Shown: in pieces, positions 14,500-25,960 of the stretch
How the letters are laid out: every line of letters starts with the position of its first letter
How positions within the stretch are numbered: position 1 is the stretch's first letter
NCBI GenBank assembly: GCA_002633005.1
Contig: NMRA01000536.1
Coordinates: forward strand, 210,000 to 273,999
Source: Phoronis australis
Lineage: Eukaryota; Phoronida; Phoronidae
Direction of reading: 5' to 3'
DNA length: 64,000 bases
Made by a program: the position numbers and the translations under genes
The notes under the pieces: generated by a model
Told to the model about the DNA's origin: nothing
The model's database searches: none
The model's input: only the letters and a program-made list of their open reading frames with translations

Positions 14500-17110
14500 T
14501 TTTCACTTATTCAAAATAGATGAAATTATGTTTTTGTTCATTAGTTCTTTATTGTCCATGGCCATCGTTGTGAAGTGCCCGAACTCGAAGGGAAACTCAC
14601 TCGCGCAGTCGGCGTGTTAGCTATTCACACAAAGTACCGGGGACAGTGCCGTGGTGTCTGGCGATAAAACATGGTGAATTGACAGGAATGTCCGACAGTT
14701 GGCGAGCATGGTGATCTTCTCAGATCAAATTCAATTTCGAATCTGAGACTGGGCTCAGTTATTTTAAATTCAATAGCACAAGACAAAACCTGCTGGCCTA
14801 CAGTCTAATTTCACAGGATTAAGCTGTAATTTCCGAATAGGTCTTCAGTGACACTTTTCACAATAATACGACTTCACAAGTTCTCGACTCCATGCCACTG
14901 TGTTTCTTTTTGAAACGATTTCTAAAGAAAGTTTATGTTGTTTTTTAACAGTGGAACATGCTTAATGTGTAGCATTTTTCATAAATTGATGAAGGCTAAT
15001 AATGACTAGTTCCAGGAAATATTTTTACACCAAACACATTTCTGTTCTCCTTCACTGTTACTTTAAATTTTGACGGAAGGAAAGACTTTATGTTACTGTT
15101 TTTATGACTTCTTACTGAATTTACATTGAGTAGATGTGTCAGCAAAGTCTGTCTGTTTTATATCGAGATCTTTCTAACTAGAAAACGACATGTTAACATT
15201 CACTTCAGATGAGCTTAAAATTAATTCCCGGTTTACCCTTGGGGAAAATTGTAGCCTAAAAATGTTAGTACATGTTATTAAGAAAAAATTGTGATATCTG
15301 CATTTTACAAATGTTTTGGATTTTGGGTGTGTTTTGAGTTACAAGCGATTCATTGATGTAAAACACATCACCATTTGCCTAACTTAAAATATATAGCAGT
15401 TTTGTAAAACACTTTTTGATGCTGGTCACACTATTTTTTCATGAATTTCATTGGAGTAAATTGGTCATGTCAAAAACACACAATTTTTCATCAACTTGAT
15501 TCTAGTAATTTGGACATTTCGAAGATGGTGAATGATAAGTTAGCCAATTAAACTAGTTTTCACTCCATCATGTCTTTCTCATCTTTCCCCATGTAGGGGA
15601 AATATTGGTGACTCTATAGATTCACGCAGCCATTGTTTCCTAACCTCAGGAAAAGCACATGATTTTGGATGCCCGGTACTGTTGACTGAGTGAAAATGTG
15701 GGCACAGGTTTTGTACAGGATTGACAAAATTACTGTTTTAATGAACATTAGTATCTGCCAAGCTTGCACTGTATTTTAGACTAACTTTTGTCTTACTTTG
15801 TATCCAGATTGAAATTTCTCAGTAGCCTTCATTTTTAGTCACACTCCTATCCTATGTGTTCGCTGGAACGCTACTAAGTGGTTGAAAACTAGTAGACTTG
15901 TGGTTGGAAAAATGACATGTAACAAAACCAAAAATTTGATCAGATATTATAACATGATATTGACACATATCCCTGCCTTGAAAAAAATATTTTCTATGTC
16001 TGTAGTTCGAGCCTGACTTGGCCAGTGATGGGTAGTCAAAATGCCAATTTTTGCTATTGTAAAAGTAAAAGCATGTTTCATGGAGTATTTGATCACTGAA
16101 GATGTTAAAAATCTGTGTTTTATTTACGATCGCACATTTTTCCCACCGGAAATGACTTTGATTTGCAATTACTTGTTCACCAATTCTTTGCAATTTTGTA
16201 ACCTGTAGATATATGCTTGTTTATTAAGTTTATGTTGAGACTGATTCCGTAATGTAAACCATATAAAAGGCTGGTTGTGTTTTGAGACTGGACATTTTTG
16301 CTTTGTTTCTTGGTTATGTTTGTACATGCTTCTGTAGCTGATTAACGATAATTTATTGGAATTTCCTTCTCTAGTAGAAAAAAGAGGTTAATTATCTAGA
16401 TATTTTTGTGTTTTTGGTTTTAAGCAATTGTGGAACTATTTATTCAATTAATCACCTGCTTTTGTAAAGTGACATTTACAACAATCTTCAGATAGGAAGC
16501 CAAGTGACCATGAAATGAAATCTAATTTGCATAAGTCTTATGTTCTGAGCTATGGTGCAGAGTTTGAAATACATAGCTGTGATCACTTCATGTGTATATT
16601 GATGCAAGCTAGTTTCTCTATAGGGATGAATTTATGGCCAAAACAGGATTGTTGTTGGTTGGGACAGACTTCTTGAAGTTATTAGCTTTGACAAAAACTA
16701 GTGAAGAAATTCAAATATTTTTCTAATTTTATTAAGACTCACCAATTCCTGATGTTGACCTCAGCCATTTGGTAGATTAATTGAACTCCAGTAGCCTTGT
16801 CAGTTGAATACGCTAAAACAGCCAAGCATCAGAGTGCAATCTCAGTGATCAGTGATCGTGGGTTCTAATCCATTTTAGGGTTGATCTCAAATACACAATA
16901 TTTTCACCAACAAATCATAATGTCACTCTAAATTTGGGCATCCTATCAGGGATATTCCTGACCAGGTTTGAACCTGTACCCCTTGGGTGCAACTGATGAT
17001 AAAAAGTGTGCCATTTTCCGAAAAGTTGTGCCCAGCAGACTCAGTGCAATTAAAGTGGTAGCATATGAAACAGAAACCCCAAGGGCAATCGAAATAAGAA
17101 CAGTTATGTT
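14500..17110. other. noncoding, possible Gli 5' intron
   Basis: T-rich sequence without a recognisable exon. It contains AGACTTCTTGAAGTTATTAG at 16666-16685, within a 27-bp block repeated exactly at 37214-37240. Confidence 0.4.
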
Positions 17111-19513
17111 CAGGGCTCGACGCTATGAAAATCTCCAAGTCGCGTTTTGCGATCCAGCCAAAATCCCAGGTCGCATTTTCAAAATCCAGCTCGCATTCAT
17201 AAGTGCCAGGTCGCAAAATTTTCTCGCCATTTTACGCGCCAAAACTGATTTTTTAGATCACCGAGAAAAAGTATAGTATATGCTATCACCTGCAGTGTTA
17301 AATACTCATGAATTTCAGATCCCAAAATTGACTTCTTTCATGCAGGTTCGACCGCCATTGAAATGCTCTAGAGCGCAAGGCAAGGTGAATCAGTGCTCTC
17401 TAACTGAAACGAGCATTCGAGTAGCTAAGTTTGCGATGTGAAAAGCGAGAAAATGCCTGTTGAAAAAGTATCCGGGAATTTGTTAGGACTGACCTGCCAC
17501 TGGCTGTCATCAAAGTCATTAAAGATTCAAGTTCACTCGGACTGCAAATTCCCTCCACTTTTTGTTCGAAGCCCAAATTTTGCAATTCAACTTGACGTTT
17601 GAAAAACTTGTGTCAAAAAAAATCCGTGAAACGATGCCCTAACGAAATAACCTATTTGGATGCACGGGAACCATTCAGTGCAAATTTCACAACAAAAATG
17701 TGGTGCTTGTGCTGTTTACGTACTCAACAATTAGTTTTCCATGAAATGAATAGCCTCGAAACAATTCCCGACTTCCTCCGTGTGGGTTTCCATCATGTAA
17801 GGGCGAGTTTGCTCCTCAATACCTTCCAAGTACGGTGAAAGTAGGTGAGTCACAAAATAAAACGCTTCTCACTAATGTTAACTTTCTTTCAGAGGTATAA
17901 AACAAGGTCGGAATTTTGTTTTTACATATTGAGAAAAGATGTTTTTTGAAAACTGAATTTGTTGTGTAAAATGAGAGTGGCACGAGGCTGCGAGTCAATT
18001 TTAAACCACCCGCGGTCGTTTGTAGTGCGCTATCATGGGCGCTAGCCTGAACTGTGGGCGCTTAATAGGAAATTTTCAAAAGCTGAGGGGGAACGCTTAG
18101 CAGAGCAGTGAGCGCTTATTATGAAAGACATCAAAGGTAGGGAGTAGGCTTGTGCGTAAGCATAGTCGTTAACCTGGGTTTTTGCAGTATTAAGACGTCA
18201 AAAGACTACAATGGTAAGAAACGTTATAATAATACGATTTTGCGAGGCAAACTCCATCCGTTAAGGGTGACATTCTGGCTATTGTTACCACCTACACTGT
18301 ACCATTTTTAGCCACCCGAAATTATTTTGTTGTCAGGTGGAACAAGATTGTTTCTATTGGAGTCTGAGCATTTTACGGTGATAGTCCGGGAGCGAAAAGT
18401 TGGCGGGGGAGGTATATGAAAAGAAGAATAAAAAGTTCGCTAACCACAATTTCGCATCTAGTACCTGTTTAGTTGCAATAGCTGGCTATGGGCATATACT
18501 ATAGGATTTAGGAAACATCGACCTCGGGAAACATCGGAACAGGAATATATCAGTTCTGGGTTATCCTGGGCAATATCGTAAGGCATCGGTTCTTTTATAA
18601 CCTCCAGGAATCTATGAGTTAATTTTGAAATAAACCACTGGCACCTGGGTGCTAAACAGAGCCAAGCCGGTATACTCTTTCATTTAGGACTGTCGCTATT
18701 CTCTTTTGGTGTGCAGCTTTGAAGTGGTGCACACGTGTGAGTTCATGCAATTGAATCGCTGGAGTAGGCCTACAATTTACATTGGCAACAGCGTGTGAAA
18801 TACAAATCATATTTTACGCACATGGCCCCAGAAACAAGTAAAGGGGTTTGAGAAATTGTTGGCAACTGAAAGTAAAGACGTGGCCGTCATTTGGCGATTA
18901 ATAGGGTTGTCATTCTCACTTTGGCTGCCTTATGCGATAAAAACGAGACGCACATCTCTAAATCACGATTGTCTGCCGAGACCGCTTGCGCGCTAACAAC
19001 GGGACCGACCAGTACTGCAGTGCGATATCAGGGTATTCTCGTGGATATTTGGTACATGTATTAAGAACATCTTACGCGAAAAATAAACATATTTGTCCTC
19101 CACAAAGTTTGGTAAGTTGATCGCTTAAGAATTAGTAGAAACACCGCTGTTTTGTGTCGTTTTTTTCACGTGTTATGCAGTGGCCCGAAACTTTCTTTGG
19201 TGAATCCGGAAATTTGCAAAAGTGGCTGAAAATGTTAGCTTCAAAGATTGATTCTGCATTATCCCATGTTCACGCGACTTGCTTACAAGTCATCGGGAGG
19301 ACTGTTCTCGGTTAGTGTTCTTCTAAACTTGGATTTGGCAACAACCAAATAACGATTGTATTAACGAGTGTTGCTTGATATTTGCCAGGTATCTGCCAAG
19401 AAGTGTAAAAACTCAGCTCGCATTTGTTGGATATTCCACGTCGCATATTGCGATTTGACATTTCGAAATTTCAGGTCGCAAATGCGACCTGCAGCCCGTT
19501 ATGTCGAGCCCCG
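17111..19513. mobile_element. 2.4-kb hAT-like nonautonomous transposon
   Basis: The ends are inverted: CAGGGCTCGACG at 17111 and, reverse complemented, CGGGGCTCGACATAAC at 19513. Inside each end are repeated AGGTCGCA/TCGCATTTT motifs (17140-17220 and 19405-19490) in opposite orientation, the arrangement expected of transposase-binding subterminal repeats. CAGGGCTCGA ends are common among hAT-type elements. The interior holds only short frames with no recognisable transposase, so it depends on an enzyme encoded elsewhere or is dead. No clean target-site duplication is seen. Confidence 0.55.
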
Positions 19514-21584
19514 ATGTTTTACCCGACTGGCTGTAAGTTGACTAGAATCTTGGATTTTTGGAAGAGTGTTGCGTTTTAAAAAATACGCCCCGCTAGCGCA
19601 ACATACTTGCGCTTTTTAAATTTTTTATGTAGTAATGGCACAAAGGCGCTGGAACATCCCTGCCCTATGTTGTACTCAAGTTTTATGGAAAGTTGCTGCT
19701 GGAGAAAAGGTGATTGAGGCAAGAGGTTATGTGAACCTAAGCTTAGCTGAGTGGTGTATTTTTAACACTGGTGTGATAGCCAAGTAAATCTACTTCTAGG
19801 CAGAGTAATTTTTTGGGGCCCCCTGTGACCGTGACCACAAAAAACAATGCCGACAAGCCGTTTTTAGGGTCTAAGCAAACAAAAATTTCGAAAGTTGTGA
19901 TTGCCTTTCGTGTTACAATATGTGCTAGGCTGGGCAATCCGTGGCTAGATATTCAGTAGGTGGCGCTAGTGGAAAAGAAATTATTTTTAAGATCTAGTTA
20001 GATTTGGACTGAGAATAGACAGCAACTCATCATCAGGTTGTTCGTAGGATGAAATTCCTATGTGACTACCAGAATGCGTGCATTCCTCCGTGTTACACTA
20101 GCACCACCTTGTGATGTGGGAAGTTGCCCCATTTGCACCCTGTCAACTTTTCCCAGTGCAAGTGCCGCGTGGACAGAAGCGGTGTCATTGCTGAAACTAT
20201 TGAAACTTTATTCTCATGATCCATGCAGTAGATGTCTTATTTATTTCTTGTGGACTCTTTCATATTTTTATTTTCTGTTTTTGTTTAAACCATCGGATCA
20301 ATTTTTATGTGGAACATCGTGGAAATTTATTTTCTTCAACTTTATCTTTGTAGTATGCATACGACTCCATGAATTATTTATTTTTCAGTGCTATATTTGC
20401 AATTTGCATTTTTCATTTGTTTTACTTTTTAAGTACATGTGTATTATCTGATAAACAAATCGAAACCCCCTCTCACTTGCTCCAGTACAAGGTGCTCCTG
20501 GCTTTATTCATTTGTGGTCTTTTTCATCCAGAATTTGGTCTGATGCTCCCATTTCACAATTGCTGAATAGAATAAAGTTTTAGCCAAGTAATTAGGAGTG
20601 CATTTATAGAAAATATTTCAGAAACTAGCAGTAAAAGTAGTCTCAGAGACTTTCACTTTTGTTGAAGTAAGATTTGTCGTTTTTTGGAAATAGTTGTGTG
20701 GAGTGTAAGACCAAACTTCTGTCTTTAGTCAGGTTTCATGAAACAGACCCTAGAAGTATCCTGTGCTTGGGAAACTACTGCCTCACTGGACTGAACATGT
20801 TTGGGTAGTGGAGAATGTGGCAGTGTACAAGGTGATTTTAATTACACTAGTGTGGCAAATGAGTTAAAGCTAGTTGGCATCTTTTCAACAGGGAAATTGC
20901 CTTTGACATCTGTTTGGTTGATGTAAAAATCACTGAGTGCTGACTGGACCTAGGACGGACTGCTGAGTTTAGACAGTATACAAGTAAAAATTTGCACAAT
21001 TGGTGCCTGTGGTTATCAGATGTCTTGAATGGAGAATCTGTGCCTGATTTCTTACTCATGCCATATGCTAAAATCCATTTTACAGACATTGCTGGTTCCA
21101 ACTGGGAATCTTACCGGTAGATCTCTTTGTAGCCTGACCGATCTAGGTTCTATCAGCTTATCTGTGGAAATACAAATTAGCACTCTTTCTTTTTCTTCTA
21201 TTATACAGATTTTGTAATCATGTTGAATATTTCAAGATTGAACTGGATAACAAAATCTGTTGAAACAACAGCGCATATCTTTCGTGAACATGCTTGCACC
21301 CCTTTTTCAGTTCAGCAGTTCTTTTTGCCTTGAAAAGGCACGACCATCAGAAGATTAGCTTGATTTTCTCGCTCATGCTGTCTGGCTCATTCAGCTGGAG
21401 CTCATATTGTCACACAGAAACAGTGTACGGTAAATTTTTCTCAAAATGGAACAAAAATTTCAACCAAATTGTCATTTTTCATTTTTCAGACGCACATTGT
21501 ATTGCCAAAAATGTTCAAAATTTCAAGTTTTTGTTGATGACAGCGGTACTGCATAAAGTTGTCAAATAATTGAGTAAAATTGTA
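19514..21584. other. noncoding, no gene seen
   Basis: No recognisable coding exon. The 129-codon frame at 20062-20451 turns into low-complexity Phe/Leu sequence from T-rich DNA and has no domain. Confidence 0.4.
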
Positions 21585-21728
21585 AACTCGTTTACTATTG
21601 TATACTCGTTTACTATTGTATACTCGTTTACTATTGTATACTCGTTTACTATTGTATACTCGTTTACTATTGTATACTCGTTTACTATTGTATACTCGTT
21701 TACTATTGTATACTCGTTTACTCTTGTT
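21585..21728. repeat. 18-bp minisatellite, 8 copies
   Basis: The unit ACTCGTTTACTATTGTAT is repeated head to tail from 21585 at 18-bp steps, nearly perfectly; the last unit carries changes. Because 18 is a multiple of three, it opens long repetitive frames on both strands; these are artefacts. Confidence 0.95.
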
Positions 21729-22129
21729 GAAAACTTTGACAGAATACAAGTTTGCTCTTCTGCCGTATTGTGTTGTTTTAAATTTGAAGATATTTACCCT
21801 TGTGTGTATAATTTTTTAGCTAAATTTGCCTCTGTGCTGTCTAATTTATTGACCAACTCTGTGTTCAAGGGAGTCCACTGCTAAACTGCTCTGATAACTT
21901 TGTCTGAAACTTTTAGTTGCTACACCTGGAATTGTAGTTAACTCCAAGAGAGCTGTCACATAAACTAGAGTGTTGTTAACTTCTTAACATGCCTAGTCAG
22001 GTGGTCTGGTACTTACCCCTAGTGTGCCCTCCTTGAATTAATACCCTGTTCACAACTTGGCTAAAACACTAGTGTTCCGCTAGCATTTTCTCTATTACCA
22101 GGATTTTCCATAGATAAGCCCACCCGATG

Positions 22130-22480
22130 AAACGTTCATGGGCGTTTATTCGGAAAATTATGCCAAATAAACGCCCACGATGGGTGTTTATTTGGTGTTA
22201 CAATGTAACTTCTGGTGTCAAGTATCCAGATAGTGGGGCGTTTACTTGAAAAATGTCCTCTTAAAAGCTCATTTTTAGCCACAAATGTAGAGCATTTATA
22301 AAAACGAACAAAGTTTTGCAAACTGTATATCTATTAACTTGAAATTAAAAAACACAGTTTTGTGTAAAAAAAACTTGCTGATAATTTCATATCAGCCGAG
22401 GCTATGACTTTCCGTTTACTCACCCTCTTTCCGAATAAAGGCCCGCACATTTATTTGGTGTTACTGAAATACTGAAATGC
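22130..22480. mobile_element. MITE with GGGCGTTTATTCGG ends
   Basis: GGGCGTTTATTCGG at 22140-22153 is mirrored by CCGAATAAAGGCCCG at 22431-22445. TTTATTTGGTGTTAC occurs near both ends. An inner perfect 12-bp inverted repeat (TGGGCGTTTATT / AATAAACGCCCA, 22139-22177) adds a small hairpin. No coding capacity. Confidence 0.5.
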
Positions 22481-23199
22481 CTGAAAATTTTCATTTTCCG
22501 AATTCCCCCCAAGGTGAATGAGTACTAGTCTCATTTTTACTAGTGTTTTAGCCAGTAAAACTGTAAGGTTTTCTCTACTTCCCTGAACTTAGTGTTACGT
22601 AATATACCATAATAGCATATTTGCAGAGACCCAAGCCCAGCCCATGACCCTCATACTGCTGTGGTCCAGATGTGACTCCGTTGCTCTGAAATTGCTGTGC
22701 TTGCGAATAGCAGCTTTTAGTCATGTTTTATTCAATGACTTACTTGAATTAGAAAAGGCTATTGACTATTTATGTCTGGCAGAGATTTATGTAGTATATA
22801 AATCCGATATATAAGTTTATTTTATAAGTGCACCCCTCATCGACCTCTGTCTCCTCCCCATCTCCTGCTCTCATCTCCGCTTTACCCTCATGTGAATAGA
22901 TTGGGTACAAAAAGCTGTTCATCTACACGAAAGTATTCCTGTGTTAAACACCTCTCTCTTGTGAACAGAATGCCAGTTTTGCTGCACTACCTGGACATAG
23001 TTTTACTTGCTGGATAGTGTGAATTTCAAAGAACTAGCTGGTTGTCTGAATCAGCAACTGATGTGCCCTTGAACAGCACAGCAAAACTGATCCCAGCTGT
23101 CAGGGCTCCTTCTGTTGGGTTCTGATTAACCTAGCCTACAATGGCTTCTCAGTTGGCTTTTTAGGTTTGCTGGAGATAAGACAATCAACACCCTGTTGG
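22481..23199. other. noncoding, no gene seen
   Basis: Nothing nameable beyond T-rich, intron-like sequence. Confidence 0.4.
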
Positions 23200-24000
23200 A
23201 TGCTGGCTGGAAGCTGTGTTTGACTTGCTCAAGGGAGGGTTCCCCAGACCATACAAAGTGGTCCAAATTGTATATGAATTGATCGGAAATGTGTAGATGA
23301 GACTTTTTCTAACCAAGGGTATAGAGGCACTTGTACATTTTAAAAACAGTTTGTAAAAGCGTTTTGGATAAATCATAGTATGTGAAGGTTTCATATGAAT
23401 AGGATCAGCCATTTCAGATACTGCGGCTATTCACATATTTCACTCAAAAATAATTCCAAAATTGTCATTTTTAAAAGGCTGGTTATGTACATTTTCCCTA
23501 ATAACTGGATTTCTGACAAAATTGAACTTCACGTGTCAGTCGTGTTGTGTGCTAAAAATGAAGAATTATTTATTCATCATTCTCCAAAACGATGTAAGTA
23601 ATTATATTTAAAATGTTCACTTTTGCATGATGGATTATCAGAAAGAGGAATTTGTATTCACGCAAAAACTTCATGTTGCATCGAACAAAATGATAATTTA
23701 GAAAACTTTACCAATATAGTTTTTACGATTTCACCCTGAACATTTTATATCAATCAACTGAAATTTGATCGTGTTATTGGTCTTCCTATGGATGTGCCAT
23801 TCTTTTTTGCTAAATTTTATCAAAAAGACTTCTCGTGACCAAATTAGTGGCATATTGGTATTTAGTCAAAAATCAAGTTCTACAGGTTTTCTACTTTGAG
23901 AAATTACATTTTCTGAGTTAAAATCTAAATTTTTGTAGTTATTTGATTACATTCACTTATTTGTACTTGGTAAGATCCTGCATTGCCTAAATAACGTAGT
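23200..24000. repeat. dispersed repeat family A, copies 3 (-) and 4 (+)
   Basis: 23200-23440 matches family A in reverse (GAAATGGCTGATCCTATTCATATGA on the minus strand is the landmark block), and 23620-24000 matches it forward (GTGTTATTGGTCTTCCTATG, TCAAAAATCAAGTTCTA, GAGTTAAAATCTAAA). Opposite copies so close together could fold back. Confidence 0.5.
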
Positions 24001-25379
24001 CTGACTAGAAATATCACTAGAGGGGGTGATTCTATTTGAAAGAAGCTCAAGAAAAGGGAGTCACAGTGACCTCCCAGTTGTTGCTTTGTGATGTCTAGAA
24101 ATGCAGGTTGTAATAAACAGGACACGCACCAGCAACTGTCTATGCTGCTGGCCCACCTGCACTCTCTTCTTGTGTGACAGGTAGGCTTTCAAGTTGGGAC
24201 TAATGTCAATTTAAAACAAATTAGCATATCTTGGTAAGGAAATATCAACTGGCACAACTGTTGGTCCTTTGTGCTTTTATGAGCTTTTCTGGCCAGAAAT
24301 GCACTAAATGAGGCGCAGAAAGTGTGTCTTGAGAAGGAAATCTGTGCACTTAATGCAACTTGGTACTGCACTGAGGATGGGGCAAGGCTTGTTGGCACTT
24401 TCTTATATCATCGATGGCTATGGCTTCTCAAGGAGACTCAAAAAAATTCAGAACAAAGTAAGGCAGAGGAGAGAGTCGGGCATTATCTTATGTAACCACC
24501 GTTGGCTTTATGNTAAAAGCCATGTAGGGTAAGAAGAGGTTCAATGGCATTGTGTTTTGCAACTGATGGCGTGAAGAGGGTATTGCGTTGTATTTTTGAT
24601 GAAGAGTGTGGGGGCAGGGGTTCATCCAGGATTTCAAAGTTAGAGTGTCCAAAATGATTTTTCCAGTTTCATAGGTACTCTATTACAAATGACATCTGAC
24701 TGTTTTATTGATCCCAATTCAAGCTTTTGCTACAATGTGTCATGTTGCTGTGGCCCTATGGGTCTACAATAAGGTTTATTATTTCTTAGATGTGTTTTAA
24801 CCAACTTTTTATTCTGGCTCATTACAGGTTACTTTATGGATCTTCATTAAATTTGGCACGTGTTTCTATTGAGGATTTTGGGACATATCCAACTACTGCA
24901 TCCAACTACTGCACCGTCACCTAGTGGCGTTTTTTTGTTTGCCTTGATATTTTACAAGTTCCTTGATGGATGTTCATGAAACTTGACTAATAAGTCAGGA
25001 TCATGTAGACGACTGCACCTGCCTTTTTTCAATTGGATTTGATCTCCGTTGTGCCCCCTAGTGGCCATTCTATTGTTTTTGTGCATTATGGCAGACAACT
25101 GAAATTTAATTTGTATTTTTTTCCTTAAGAATTGATGGCTTGACCATTTTTGTTTTTATTTTGTCAAAAAATTGTGGGCATTCATCTACCATGTTAGAGA
25201 GCTTTGAAAAACAAAAAAGATCAATCTTGTCCAAATTTTTGCTTGAAGCCTTTGAAATTTATGGTGTACAATTATGAATATTTCGGTGCATTGGAATTGT
25301 TGCATCTTCCAACCACTTTGCTGAAAGGACGAGTAGTTTTGGAATTTAGCATACTGTCTTTGATTCCTCTTAATGTTGT
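24001..25379. other. noncoding with one N
   Basis: No exon recognised. One N lies at 24513, a probable contig joint. A repeat-like stretch at 24880-25070 contains CACCTAGTGGCG and CCCCCTAGTGGC. Confidence 0.4.
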
Positions 25380-25960
25380 TCTTAGAACGATACTCTAAAA
25401 GGCACTGTCTCATTCGCTGCCTGAAAAGGAAATTGAAAAATTATTAGCCAATTTATGTTCTGTAGGAGCTCATCCTCAATTTGCCAATTATCCACAAGCT
25501 GTGTATTATAACTCTGTAAAAGCATACCAGATGAGGTTTGATTTTTGACTTCATACCAATTACCGGTAGTCATTAATTGGGTCATCTGATCATGTGTTAT
25601 TGTAGTAGTAAAATTTAGCCAAACAGAATTGTAGATTTATAGAAAACATCGGTAGGAATAATATGATGAACTTGGTTATATGAAGGTTCAAGATGACATA
25701 GGTTGTTAATTTTTATAAATCGTCGTTTCATTTTCATTTGACGAAAATTTTGATTTTCTCATGAAAGTTCATAAAAGCCCTGTTTTGTGTTAGTGCCTCA
25801 GGGAAAAATGTAACATTTTGAAAACAATTCGTGACACCGTTTTGGAGAACAGCTCAAAAAGCGTGGTGTATGAAAGTTAGATCCGTATCTGGTCAGTCAT
25901 ATTTCTGAGATGTGATATTCCAAAGTTGGTCATTTTCCTAGGGTACTAAACGTTAACAGA
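25380..25960 (-). repeat. dispersed repeat family A, copy 5
   Basis: The reverse complement carries ATCTCAGAAATATGACTGA, AATTGTTTTCAAAATGTT, TGTTTGGCTAAATTTTA and AATTGGTATGAAGTCAAA, colinear with the other family A copies. Confidence 0.6.

Noticed and set aside
16790-16880. tRNA-like B-box GGTTCTAATCC at 16861-16871
   Set aside because: No matching A-box at a plausible distance and no cloverleaf; too weak to call.
21486-21884. Repeat proteins on both strands over the minisatellite
   Set aside because: Produced by the 18-bp unit being a multiple of three; no start context or domain.
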